Assembly (NCBI GenBank): GCA_017983495.1
Contig: JAGOBH010000010.1
Span: forward strand, 1 to 64,000
DNA from: Pyrinomonadaceae bacterium
GTDB taxonomy: Bacteria; Acidobacteriota; Blastocatellia; Pyrinomonadales; Pyrinomonadaceae
Reading direction: 5' to 3'
Length of the DNA: 64,000 bases
Position numbers and translations under genes: made by a program. Shown here piece after piece: positions 27,218 to 35,418 of the stretch (positions are counted from its first letter, which is position 1; each line of letters starts with the position of its first letter). Under the pieces are notes generated by a model, which worked only from the letters and a program-made list of their open reading frames with translations, was not told where the DNA came from and searched no databases.

Positions 27218-27381
27218 GCTTTGATCTGCAGAGCATAGTCGTCTACATATTGATCGCCGCCGCCTGTGCGTACGGCGGCACGTGGCTCAAACGCAAAGCC
27301 GGTTCATTCTCCAAAAAGCCCGACTGCGGCACCGGCTGCGGCTGCGGCGAAACCTCAAGCCGGGAAGACGATCGTGGCTAG
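27214..27381 (+). CDS. FeoB-associated Cys-rich membrane protein
   Basis: A 55-aa protein read from an ATG that overlaps the feoB stop (ATGA). One N-terminal membrane helix (IVVYILIAAACAYGGTWL) is followed by a basic stretch KRKAGSFSKKP and a Cys-rich knot DCGTGCGCGE, then a charged tail. This is the usual pattern of the small FeoB-associated protein (PF12669 type), which plays an FeoC-like auxiliary part in some Feo systems. It is too short for many gene finders. The final gene of the Fur-controlled operon. Confidence 0.85.
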   Translation: MSFDLQSIVVYILIAAACAYGGTWLKRKAGSFSKKPDCGTGCGCGETSSREDDRG

Positions 27382-27384
27382 GGG

Positions 27385-27430
27385 TCGGGGGATCAGGGGT
27401 CGGTGGCCGGTGGTCAGTGGTCAGTGGCTT
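27385..27430. repeat. GGTCGGTGG/GGTCAGTGG low-complexity repeat
   Basis: Overlapping words GGTCGGTGG, CCGGTGG and two GGTCAGTGG copies run directly after the Cys-rich gene. Similar sequence in the opposite orientation lies in the 23S-5S spacer (455-527). Confidence 0.6.
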
Positions 27431-27486
27431 GTTGATCGTGGTTCGTTGATCGTGGTTCGTTGATCGTGGTTCGTTGATCGTGGTTC
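27431..27486 (+). repeat. Tandem repeat, 14 bp x 4
   Basis: Four exact copies of GTTGATCGTGGTTC at 27431, 27445, 27459 and 27473, followed by a partial degenerate fifth (GTTGTTCGTG). Identity of the copies suggests recent slippage. Confidence 0.95.
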
Positions 27487-27654
27487 GTTGTTCGTGCTGC
27501 CATTTTCACTCTTTCAGTTTTTCCTGCTCTTTCCTACCCTTTCCTACTATTTCCGACTATTTTCCACTAAGTAGGAATCTTTAATAATGCGAAACATTAT
27601 TAACATTTGTGCTATCAACATTTTACGCATCTGGGACAGATAACTTAGGTTAGT

Positions 27655-27730
27655 TGGGACAGGCTAAACGTTCTGATTGCTGGATTTACACCAACTGTCC
27701 CACTGTCCCACCGATTTTTCAAATTTTTTC
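27655..27730. repeat. TGTCCCA-rich dispersed repeat, copy B
   Basis: It holds GGGACAGGCTAA, CAACTGTCCCACTGTCCCAC and TTTTTCAAATTTTTTC in the order found on the opposite strand at 2828-2902. A further TGGGACAG at 27632 lies just outside. Both copies are in long non-coding gaps. Confidence 0.75.
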
Positions 27731-28097
27731 GGCAATTCTGAACAGCCTGTATCGTCCTGTTCGGTCTAGTTGTCAAAGATCAAAGGTTACAACACATATT
27801 GTATCATCAGTGTCAACTGTGACGGCGAATGTTTTGACTAATCGCCGGATATTGTTCGACGCCTTCAGCGTCTGCACCTTTGAGATCGCAAGACCTAGTG
27901 CGCGGTTCGCGTCGCTCACTCTACCCAAGGCTATGATTTACATCACCGTCGTCGAGGACGGACGCCGGCGGCGTCGATACTCCATAAGTGAACTGTGAAC
28001 AGTGAATAGTGATGAGTGACTATCTGGACTCTCGCTAATGCATTTTGTGTAGCTGATGGGGTTTGCAACATTTTGGGCAACAAATTAACCTTGTAGT

Positions 28098-28985
28098 TTG
28101 GACGGCAAACCTCAATTATTGACTCCGGGCGTTCGGTCGATGTTTTTGTCGACGCTGGCCTTTTTTCTGGCGAACGTTTTTGTCAAACAGGTAGCTCATA
28201 TCCCGGCGATGGAAACGGTGTTCTTCCGATGCATCGTGGCAACGGCGTTTTGCGTTTACGGCCTTAAGCGGGCTAAGGCGAGTCTCGTCGGGACCAACCA
28301 CCTGATGCTGCTGCTGCGCGGGCTGTTTGGCACGACGGCACTGTATTTTTTCTTTGTCACGCTCCAGCAGATGCCGATCGCATCGGCGCAGACGATTCAG
28401 TATCTTTCGCCGATCTTTACGGCGACGATCGCGATCTTTGTTTTGAAAGAAGCCGTCAGGCCGACGCAGTGGTTCTTTTACGGGATCGCGTTCATGGGCG
28501 TGCTGCTGATCGAACGGGTCGACACACGCATCGAGCCGCTCTATCTGGCGTTCGGGATATTGTCGGCGTTTTGCTCGGGCGTCGCGTACAATCTTGTGCG
28601 GAGCATGCGCGGCAAGGAACATCCGCTGACGGTAGTGCTGCATTTTCAGCTCGTCGGTGCGGTTGCCGGGACAATCAGCCTCTTTTTCCAATGGAAAATG
28701 CCGACCGGATGGGATTGGTTGTATTTGTTCCTGATCGGTGTGTTCTCTCAGCTTGGGCAGATCTTTTTGACCGATGCTCTTCAGCGGGAACGCATCGCCG
28801 GCGTCGCGATCGTCAATTACACCGGTCTCGTTTACGCTCTGTCAGTCGGCTGGATCGTCTTTGGCGAATCACAGAGAATACTCGCACTCGCCGGTATGCT
28901 GCTGGTCGTGATCGGCGTGCTGCTAAGCGTGCTTTATGGCAGAAGGCAGTCGAGGCTTGATGAAATTGAAGTGACGGTTGCGTGA
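28098..28985 (+). CDS. EamA/DMT-family transporter
   Basis: A 295-aa inner-membrane protein of the drug/metabolite transporter superfamily. Ten hydrophobic segments in two EamA repeats: the first about residues 15-140 (SMFLSTLAFFLANVFVKQ to YFFFVTLQQMPIASAQTIQYLSPIFTA), the second about 150-285. The signature of an aromatic-rich helix followed by P-I-x-x-A-x-x-I-x-x-L-x-P is clear. Substrate not predictable. The start is TTG 28098 or ATG 28140; neither has a Shine-Dalgarno, and the first membrane helix begins just before the ATG, so the longer form is kept with reserve. It stands alone between two repeat regions. Confidence 0.85.
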   Translation: MDGKPQLLTPGVRSMFLSTLAFFLANVFVKQVAHIPAMETVFFRCIVATAFCVYGLKRAKASLVGTNHLMLLLRGLFGTTALYFFFVTLQQMPIASAQTIQYLSPIFTATIAIFVLKEAVRPTQWFFYGIAFMGVLLIERVDTRIEPLYLAFGILSAFCSGVAYNLVRSMRGKEHPLTVVLHFQLVGAVAGTISLFFQWKMPTGWDWLYLFLIGVFSQLGQIFLTDALQRERIAGVAIVNYTGLVYALSVGWIVFGESQRILALAGMLLVVIGVLLSVLYGRRQSRLDEIEVTVA

Positions 28986-28998
28986 TTGGAATTATAAT

Positions 28999-29174
28999 TT
29001 GCCACTAGCTTTAGCTAGTGGTTTGAAGCAGTATTCAACATGGCTTTAGCCGAATTGTTTGATGACTCGTTCCAAGGTTGAGTAATCTGATGACATGTTG
29101 AAGCCAGGCCAAAAGCGTTTCGGCTAAAGCCCGGGACTTTTTAGAACGCCACCACTAGCTAAAGCTAGTGGCAA
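28999..29174. repeat. 176-bp nested palindromic element (CCACTAGC family)
   Basis: Terminal arms TTGCCACTAGCTTTAGC (28999 on) and GCTAAAGCTAGTGGCAA (to 29174) are inverted copies, and each tip (CCACTAGCT/AGCTAGTGG) is itself a small palindrome. Inner inverted pairs are TTCAACATG (29034-29042) with CATGTTGAA (29094-29102) and GGCTTTAGCCGAA (29042-29054) with TTCGGCTAAAGCC (29119-29131). No open frame inside. It looks like a REP/MITE-like non-autonomous element. Confidence 0.85.
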
Positions 29175-29177
29175 CTT

Positions 29178-29663
29178 ATGGGAGACTTAAAGATCAAAGC
29201 AGCGGTGGTTACGGTTAGCGATTCGCGGACGGCGGGTGATGATCTGTCGGGTGATAAACTTGCGGAATTGCTTACCTCGAACGGTGCCGAGATCGTTGAG
29301 AGACTGATCGTATCCGACGACCTCGAACATCTTCGCAACTCGCTGTACGGGCTAACCGAAAGGGAAGACGTCAACCTGATCATCACCACCGGCGGAACCG
29401 GCTTTGGGCCGCGGGACAACACGCCGGAGGCGACGCGGGCCGTGATCGAACGCGAAGCTCCGGGAATGGCCGAAGCGATGCGGCGTGAGACGGCGTCCAG
29501 GCACCCGATGGCGATGCTCTCACGCGGTATCTGCGGCATTCGCGGCAATACTCTGATCATCAATCTGCCGGGTTCCCCGAAAGGTGTCGAAGAGTGTTTT
29601 GAAGTGATCCGGCCGGTGCTGCGGCACGCGGTAGATCTGATCTCGGGGAAAACGGAACATTAG
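29178..29663 (+). CDS. Molybdenum cofactor protein, MogA/MoaB family
   Basis: A 161-aa protein of the MoaB/Mog fold, which adenylylates molybdopterin before molybdenum insertion. Signatures: AAVVTVSDSRTAGDDLSGDKL at the start, LIITTGGTGFGPRDNTPEAT in the middle and NTLIINLPGSPKGVEE near the end. Family members are named mog, mogA or moaB and cannot be told apart by sequence reading alone, so no symbol is given. The ATG lies three bases after the end of a palindromic element, and no Shine-Dalgarno precedes it; the whole near leader consists of the repeat. No other moa/moe gene is in the window. Confidence 0.92.
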   Translation: MGDLKIKAAVVTVSDSRTAGDDLSGDKLAELLTSNGAEIVERLIVSDDLEHLRNSLYGLTEREDVNLIITTGGTGFGPRDNTPEATRAVIEREAPGMAEAMRRETASRHPMAMLSRGICGIRGNTLIINLPGSPKGVEECFEVIRPVLRHAVDLISGKTEH

Positions 29664-29703
29664 ACGACAAAAACGATACCTTAAGCATAGAAACCGACGC
29701 ATT

Positions 29704-30540
29704 ATGAAATATTTAACAACTAAAACCCTTGCAAGCTTTGGGCTTCTCATTTGCATGGTCGGACATGCGGCAGCACAAAAAGTGTCTCCCAATATCGCTT
29801 CGGAAGCCGAAATAAAAAGCGATGTATCGCTCGCTCCATGCGATGACAAAGCCAGGTTAGCGGCAGCTAAAAGTCTCTTTATCAAAAGTGGAGCGGCTGA
29901 AGCGGATATCACCATCGAAAAGCTCAAAAAAGTCGAAAATCTGATTGTAACTAAAAAGGGGAAGACAAACGAAACCGTTATCGTTGGTGCGCATTATGAT
30001 AAGACGGTCGACGGCTGCGGCGTCATTGATAACTGGACGGGAATTGTTATATTGGCAAATCTCTACCGGACAATGCGTGAACTGACAACCGATAAGACGT
30101 ATCTTTTTGTCGCCTTTGGAAAAGAAGAACTGGGGTTGATCGGTTCAGACGCGATGGCGGGCAATATTCCAAAAGAAGAACGGTCGAACTACTGTGCAAT
30201 GGTCAATTTCGATAGCTATGGATTTACGTATCCTCAAGCTCTCGGCAACATTTCCGATAGGTCACTGATAAAGCTTGCGGAAGAGACCTCTACGGAAATG
30301 AAAATACCGTTCTCGGAGGCCGGAATCGATTTGGCGAGTTCCGATTCCGAATCGTTTCGGCAACGAAAGATCCCGGGAATCAGTATGCATGGACTGTCCA
30401 ATAACTGGAGCAATTACCTGCATTCGTCCAGCGATAAACTCTCAAACGTTAATATTGCCAGCGTAACCATGGGTTATCGCCACGGCCTTGTTTTCTTGTC
30501 AAAAGTTGACAGAAAACCGTGTGACGCGTTTCGAAAATAG
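29704..30540 (+). CDS. Exported M28-family zinc peptidase
   Basis: A 278-aa exported aminopeptidase-like protein. Signal peptide MKYLTTKTLASFGLLICMVGHAAA. The M28 two-zinc site can be followed: H97 in GAHYDK with the following D99, D109 in VIDNWTG, E141/E142 in GKEELGLIGSD, D170 in NFDSYG and H240 in SNYLHSSSDK. The usual N-terminal prosequence is short. It probably removes N-terminal residues from peptides in the periplasm or medium. It starts 40 bases after the Mog-family gene and may or may not share its transcript. Confidence 0.9.
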   Translation: MKYLTTKTLASFGLLICMVGHAAAQKVSPNIASEAEIKSDVSLAPCDDKARLAAAKSLFIKSGAAEADITIEKLKKVENLIVTKKGKTNETVIVGAHYDKTVDGCGVIDNWTGIVILANLYRTMRELTTDKTYLFVAFGKEELGLIGSDAMAGNIPKEERSNYCAMVNFDSYGFTYPQALGNISDRSLIKLAEETSTEMKIPFSEAGIDLASSDSESFRQRKIPGISMHGLSNNWSNYLHSSSDKLSNVNIASVTMGYRHGLVFLSKVDRKPCDAFRK

Positions 30541-30603
30541 CGTATTTTGGGAGTCCCGGGTCTACGTAAAGTCCCGAAATAGCAGCAATCGCTTCAATTG
30601 CCG

Positions 30604-31092
30604 CTATTCGCCGCAGAGGAACGGGACTTTGACGGTTTTGAGCGAGGCCGTCTTTTGGCCGGTCAGTTTGGCGGTGATCTTTACGTCGCTGCAGAGCGGG
30701 CCGTAGACAAAGGCCGGGACGATGTAAAATCCGTCGTCGTTCGGGATGCCGATCTGGACGTTGCGGGTCAGGATCACTTTCTTATCGGCGGTGACGACGA
30801 TATTTGCCATGCGGCCTGCTTCGAACGAGCCCTTTTCACCCTGAACGAAAACCCAAACAAAAAGTGAAGTGTCGAGATCGTTAAAAAAGCTTCTCGGCTC
30901 GCCGCCTTCGGGAAATACATCATCGAGTTTTCCGGTCGACGAACTGAATGCCATGACCTTGACTTCGGCGATGTTGTAATCCGGTGCCTTAGGTTCTACG
31001 GTCTTCGGTTTGGCCCTTTGGGCGAATGCGGCGGTCAAGCCGATGGAAAGTACAACAACGGCAATTGCCGCGAAGCGTAGTAGTGATTTCAT
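30604..31092 (-). CDS. Exported protein of unknown function, 162 aa
   Basis: A signal peptide (KSLLRFAAIAVVVLSIGLTAAFA, then Q) is followed by a basic Pro/Lys-rich linker and a beta-rich domain (YNIAEVKVMAFSSSTGKLDDVFPEG, FFNDLDTSLFVWVFVQGEKGSFE, ANIVVTADKKVILTRNVQIG, SDVKITAKLTGQKTASLKTVKVPFLCGE). No enzyme motif; the pattern suggests an immunoglobulin-like or C2-like sandwich. The start at 31092 fits the signal peptide; GGAG is somewhat far upstream. It follows the S10 peptidase gene by 87 bases on the same strand, so the two may be co-transcribed. Confidence 0.75.
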   Translation of the reverse strand: MKSLLRFAAIAVVVLSIGLTAAFAQRAKPKTVEPKAPDYNIAEVKVMAFSSSTGKLDDVFPEGGEPRSFFNDLDTSLFVWVFVQGEKGSFEAGRMANIVVTADKKVILTRNVQIGIPNDDGFYIVPAFVYGPLCSDVKITAKLTGQKTASLKTVKVPFLCGE

Positions 31093-31178
31093 CTTATCGA
31101 TCTTCTCCAGTTTGATTTGTTTCCGACGGGCATTTGAGCCCAAAAAAGTACTGCGGGTTTGCCGCAAAATGTTGAGCC

Positions 31179-32687
31179 CTATTTTCGCAGGGCTGCGGCG
31201 ATGAATTTCGACGCGTCAGACTTAAGTTTTGAGAGTGAGCCTTTTTCGATATACATCATATGCCCGGCTTCGTAGTATTCGAACGAGATGTTTCGTCTCA
31301 GGCTCGGGTCGAGGTTCATCGCCGACACGGTGTATTCGGCGGCGTAGAACGGCGTCGCCATATCGTAATAGCCCTGGGCGACGAAGATCTTCATATACGG
31401 ATTCTTCGCCATCGCGTCCTTCATCGGGATGCTGGTGTCGGCGTAGCCGTTAGCTACGTTCCAGTTCCAGGGGCTCGAGATGCCGCCGCCGAGAATGTAA
31501 TACTCCGAATCGGACTTGAAACCCAGCTCGCCGCGGACATAAGCGTTAAATGCCGCGGTGTATGGCGGCCTGATGGCGTTCATCGACGGGTCGCTGTCCG
31601 GCGTGTCGCCGGCGGCATCGCGGTCGATGCCCTTAAAGCGGCTGTCAAGACGTCCGGCTGTGCGGCGTTCGCTGCGGAGCAGTTCTTTTTGGAACCTGCT
31701 CAGATCGACGCGAAAATTCGCCCGCTCGACAAAATCTCGGCTGAGGCCGGTGAGTGAGCTGAACTTGTCTGCCAGTGCCGTGCGTTCTGCGGCAGACAGG
31801 CTGTCGATCCGCATCATCGCGGGCATGTATTCATTGGCGGCAAACTGGCGTGCTTCCTGCGTAACCTGTTCGATGGTCTTTGCCTGCATCGCGGGCGGCA
31901 GACGTTTGTGGTACCACGCGGTCGCCGTGTATGACGGCAGGATCAGGACCAGCGGCAGATCGTTATTGTCCGCGAATCTGATCGTTTGAAAATTAAGCAC
32001 GGCGGACACGAGCACGATGCCATTGAGGGCGATGCCTTTGTCAAAAAGGTAGTTCGAGAGGCCCGACGCACGGGTCGTGCCGTAAGATTCGCCAACGAGA
32101 AAAAGCGGCGACATCCAGCGTTCGTTGCGGCCGAGGTACATTCGGATAAATTCGCCGACCGATGCGATGTCGCCCTCGATGCCGAAGTATTTGCTCGCCA
32201 GTTCCGGTTTGACGGCACGCGAATAGCCGGTGCCGACGGGGTCGATGAAGACCATATCCGTCTCGGTCAGCCAGGTGTGCTGGTTGTCTTCCATCTCGTA
32301 CGGCGGCGGAGGCAGCATGCCATCGTCGAGCATCTTGATGCGACGCGGGCCGAGTGTGCCGAGATGGAGCCAGACCGACGCCGAGCCCGGGCCGCCGTTG
32401 AATGAGAACATCAGCGGACGGCCTGCGGGCGGATTATCGAGCGTGTACGCCATGAAAAAGATGCGTGCCTCGGTCTCGCCCGAAACGGCGTTCCTGATCG
32501 GCATAAAGCCGGTCGTTACCGTGTAATTGAGCGTTCGCTGTCCGACGCGGACAGTGTGCTTGGTGACGACGGGAGGCTCTTCGGCAGCGGCAGCGGGCCG
32601 CGGCGTTTCGACGGGTTTAGGCGCCGGGGCGGCCGCGGGCGTCAGTTGGAAAAATAACAGGAACGGCAGTAATAATGTCGCTAACAT
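31179..32687 (-). CDS. Exported serine carboxypeptidase, family S10
   Basis: A 502-aa alpha/beta-hydrolase of peptidase family S10. A signal peptide (LATLLLPFLLFFQLTPAAA) and Pro/Ala-rich linker come first. The oxyanion segment FSFNGGPGSASVWLHLG is at residues 95-110, the nucleophile S201 in GESYGTTR, the acid D442 in QGYYDMATPF and H476 in EAGHMMYIEKGS. All three catalytic residues are present. It removes C-terminal residues from peptides, in the periplasm or outside the cell. It is one of several exported peptidases in this part of the window. Confidence 0.93.
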   Translation of the reverse strand: MLATLLLPFLLFFQLTPAAAPAPKPVETPRPAAAAEEPPVVTKHTVRVGQRTLNYTVTTGFMPIRNAVSGETEARIFFMAYTLDNPPAGRPLMFSFNGGPGSASVWLHLGTLGPRRIKMLDDGMLPPPPYEMEDNQHTWLTETDMVFIDPVGTGYSRAVKPELASKYFGIEGDIASVGEFIRMYLGRNERWMSPLFLVGESYGTTRASGLSNYLFDKGIALNGIVLVSAVLNFQTIRFADNNDLPLVLILPSYTATAWYHKRLPPAMQAKTIEQVTQEARQFAANEYMPAMMRIDSLSAAERTALADKFSSLTGLSRDFVERANFRVDLSRFQKELLRSERRTAGRLDSRFKGIDRDAAGDTPDSDPSMNAIRPPYTAAFNAYVRGELGFKSDSEYYILGGGISSPWNWNVANGYADTSIPMKDAMAKNPYMKIFVAQGYYDMATPFYAAEYTVSAMNLDPSLRRNISFEYYEAGHMMYIEKGSLSKLKSDASKFIAAALRK

Positions 32688-32784
32688 AGGCTTAAATTAT
32701 GCTGGAAATACCAAGGGAATTCTGCCGAAAAGAGTAACACAAGGCGTGAGCAAACGCGAAAACGCCAGGCGTCACATCGCGGCC

Positions 32785-35241
32785 TTATGGCTCGAGAGTA
32801 AAGCCAACGGGCACGAATTCGAGCGAGCGGAGAACGCCGTCAGTCTTGGCCTTGGCGTCCGGTTTGGCGAGGTAGATGAACACGACGGGGAACTCGACTG
32901 GTTTGAGATCGCAGCCGAACTGGACGCCGGCGAGGTCGGGCGTGTAGCCGCCGATCCTCAACGAGCCCTCGGGGACGTTATTGAATCGATACTTGCCACC
33001 GGCCGTCCTGAGATGAAAGAACATGCCCTTGTTGCCGCATTCGATGCGGTCGAGGAAGCCGATCTCGCGTTTTTCGTCCGCGGCGGCAGGTTTCAGGCGG
33101 CGGCGAATGTCGTCCATCATCCGGGCACGCATTGCGGCGGCCTCGGCTTCGGGGTCACGGGCGACACGCGGCGGTGTATTGACGACGACCTGGCTGTCGC
33201 CGGGCTCTTCGTAAATGACGAGCGTGGCGGCTTTGAGTTCGTCGGGCGTGAGAATGCGGAAATTCTCAGGGATAAACTCGATCGCGACGAGGTCGCCGGT
33301 CAGGCCGGGCCGCGGGATGGAAGGTTTGCGGTAGGTGACGAGGGCGTTGATCGCGGAAATATTTGTCTCGCAGCCGACCGAGATATTTTTGGCGGTCTGC
33401 TCGTAGGCGTTCATCTCGACAGAGTCGAAATCCTTGCTCACGACAATGACATTTTTATCCGCCGTCTTGACGTGAAAGCCGATCGGGCGTGTTTTGCAGT
33501 CGATCTTGACGATGCGGCCGGTGATGCGGGTCTCATTTTCGCCGACGGCGCGGAGAGCCTGGTTGATCGTCCGCAGGCTCGCCTCGTCCTGGCGTCGTTT
33601 CAACTCGGCCTCGGACGGCGGTTCGCGTTGGTCGATACGGCGGACGAGCACGGGCTGGCCGTTCTTTGAGGCGTTGGCGACGGCCTCGTCGAACCGTTTC
33701 TTTTCGGCGGCGTTCATCGCTTCGATCTCGCGGATCTGTTTGACCCGCTGAAGCAGATTTTCCGCACGGCCTTTAATTTCGGGGTCATCAGCGGTCGCGG
33801 CGATCTTTTCGGCGATGGCTGTGGCCTCGTAGAGCTTGTTTTGGCGTGAATAGATCTCGCCGATGCGAAGAGCGTAACGCTGATTGCCCGGCTGCTGTGC
33901 ACGCGCCTTTTGCAGCAGGGCGATGGATTCGTCAAGATCCTCGTCGCGGACGAGATTGACGTACGCGAGCAACTCGTAGCTTTCGGTAAAACCGGGGTTG
34001 AGGCTGATCGCCTTTTGGAGGGCCGCACGCATCTTGTCGGCGTTCTCTTTGGTAAAGGCACGGACGTAGCCAAATTCGTCGCGGCCCTCGCGGCTGAGCA
34101 AGTAGGCGTAGCGATAGTACGGAATGTAATTAGTCTGGTCGCCGGCAATGGCACGTTCGAGCAGTGTGCGGGCCTCGTCGAACTTACGCTGCTTGAGCTT
34201 GACCATGCCGAGAGCGGTATTGGCGACGCTTGAGGCCGGATCGAGCTTGAGGGCGTCGGTCAGGAACGGCTCGGCGTCGTCCTCGCGATGAATGTGATAG
34301 AGCAGGTCGCCGATGTAAGCGTTCGTCTGGGCGTCGGTCAGTACGGTCGTCCGCATGTCGGCGTCGAATACGAGTTTGCGGTTGAGCGTGAAGACGCGGT
34401 AGTTAAAACGGCTCTGTTTGACGTACCGCTGGAGCTCGGTCTCCATGTTCTTGTACGAGGTCTGGAAGGCCGTCTCAAACGCCGTGCGGGCGTCCTTGCC
34501 GTTGGTCATCGCCTTGAGAAACTTGCCCAGTTCCTCGGTCTTGCCGCCCTGTATCAGGTAATGGATCAGTGCCCACGACTGTGCGTAAAAGATGCTCCGC
34601 GAATGGTCGGCGGTCTGATGGAGCTGATAATTGCTGATGTTGAAGAGCGTGTCGAGCGGCATCAGACGACTTTGCTGAAGCAGGTACAGGTGCTGGTCCT
34701 GAATGAGCCCGAGCTTGACCTCCTGGTCCTTGGCGATCTCGAACGTCTGGTAATATTCCGCGAGACCCTCGTTAAACCACGCGGGCACGTCCGATTTGCC
34801 GTAGTTCATGTCGAGGATCGAGTGGACGTACTCGTGAAAGATCGTCCCGTACATCTCTTTGTCGGTGCCCTCGGTCGAGAGCGTGATGTAATTGACGTCC
34901 TCGCCCGACTGAAAGTAACCGGCGATGTTCTCATCGACCTTGCCGTCGGCACGTTTGGGTTTGAAATCGCGGTAGCTTGCGGCGTTCTTAAAGACGATGA
35001 CGTTCGTCGGCACGCCGGAATTGACGTTCATGTTGGTGAACAGCAGGCGAAACGTCTCGCGAAACTGTTCGAGCTTGGTCCCGACCGCACGGATCTCTTT
35101 CTCCGACGCATTACCGATCAGCGTAAAGTTTTTCGAACGCACCTGCACCCAACTGTCCTTGCCCGCGGCTACGCCTGAGGCAAAAAACATCACGGTCACC
35201 AAAAAAACGATGCGGGCAGCGAAGGTGCGGGACAATTTCAT
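32785..35241 (-). CDS. Exported gluzincin (HExxH) protease with TPR repeats
   Basis: An 818-aa exported protein. Signal peptide RIVFLVTVMFFASGVAAG (residues 10-27). A peptidase-MA-like domain covers about 30-260: zinc ligands H136 and H140 in FHEYVHS, catalytic E137, and E158 in WFNEGLAEYY as third ligand. TPR-like repeats follow from about 300 to 540, then an unknown C-terminal part with two similar beta domains (RITGRIVKIDCKTRPIGFHV and IGFLDRIECGNKGMFFHLRT), each containing one cysteine in an I-x-C motif. The start at 35241 gives a clean signal peptide. Substrates unknown. Transcribed away from the restriction island. Confidence 0.85.
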   Translation of the reverse strand: MKLSRTFAARIVFLVTVMFFASGVAAGKDSWVQVRSKNFTLIGNASEKEIRAVGTKLEQFRETFRLLFTNMNVNSGVPTNVIVFKNAASYRDFKPKRADGKVDENIAGYFQSGEDVNYITLSTEGTDKEMYGTIFHEYVHSILDMNYGKSDVPAWFNEGLAEYYQTFEIAKDQEVKLGLIQDQHLYLLQQSRLMPLDTLFNISNYQLHQTADHSRSIFYAQSWALIHYLIQGGKTEELGKFLKAMTNGKDARTAFETAFQTSYKNMETELQRYVKQSRFNYRVFTLNRKLVFDADMRTTVLTDAQTNAYIGDLLYHIHREDDAEPFLTDALKLDPASSVANTALGMVKLKQRKFDEARTLLERAIAGDQTNYIPYYRYAYLLSREGRDEFGYVRAFTKENADKMRAALQKAISLNPGFTESYELLAYVNLVRDEDLDESIALLQKARAQQPGNQRYALRIGEIYSRQNKLYEATAIAEKIAATADDPEIKGRAENLLQRVKQIREIEAMNAAEKKRFDEAVANASKNGQPVLVRRIDQREPPSEAELKRRQDEASLRTINQALRAVGENETRITGRIVKIDCKTRPIGFHVKTADKNVIVVSKDFDSVEMNAYEQTAKNISVGCETNISAINALVTYRKPSIPRPGLTGDLVAIEFIPENFRILTPDELKAATLVIYEEPGDSQVVVNTPPRVARDPEAEAAAMRARMMDDIRRRLKPAAADEKREIGFLDRIECGNKGMFFHLRTAGGKYRFNNVPEGSLRIGGYTPDLAGVQFGCDLKPVEFPVVFIYLAKPDAKAKTDGVLRSLEFVPVGFTLEP

Positions 35242-35418
35242 AAACAGGTACAGCTCAGTGTTTATCTCAATAAACAAAAATTACCACATCCCGCCGTGTT
35301 TGATAAGGGATTTTTGTGAAAGAGCCAACGAAACTAAGCTGCGAAAGCCAATCGCCACCACGCCAGCCCCGTTTTCTTGCCTTTCGGTGGTGGTTAATGC
35401 TACATTTCGGATGCAAAT

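Larger units (their letters stand above)
27382..28097. other. Repeat-rich intergenic region without a gene
   Basis: In order: GGTGG/GGTCAGTGG low-complexity sequence (27385-27430), a 14-bp tandem repeat (27431-27486), a pyrimidine-rich run TTTCCTAC-like (27510-27565), copy B of the TGTCCCA repeat (27655-27730), a GACGC/GCGTC hairpin at 27858-27872, and AGTGAACAGTGAATAGTGA-like sequence near 27988-28018. The open frame across 27654-27998 has no protein-like character. Confidence 0.6.

Noticed and set aside
27266..27463. Plus-strand frame of 65 aa over the feoB-partner gene
   Set aside because: Shadow of the Cys-rich protein gene in another frame, running into low-complexity repeats.
27654..27998. 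Plus-strand gene of 114 aa
   Set aside because: It starts inside repeat copy B and continues through hairpin sequence; composition is not protein-like and no ribosome site exists.
30588..30608. Terminator between the M28 gene and the convergent exported-protein gene
   Set aside because: AATAGC/GCTATT with inner GCAAT/ATTGC can pair, but there is no T tract and it overlaps the stop codon of the minus-strand gene.
32527..33669. Plus-strand frame of 380 aa
   Set aside because: It spans the S10 peptidase start, a gap and the gluzincin 3' part on the opposite strand; composition is antisense-like.
34288..35178. Plus-strand frame of 296 aa
   Set aside because: Antisense of the signal-peptide-bearing gluzincin gene with intact HExxH motif.
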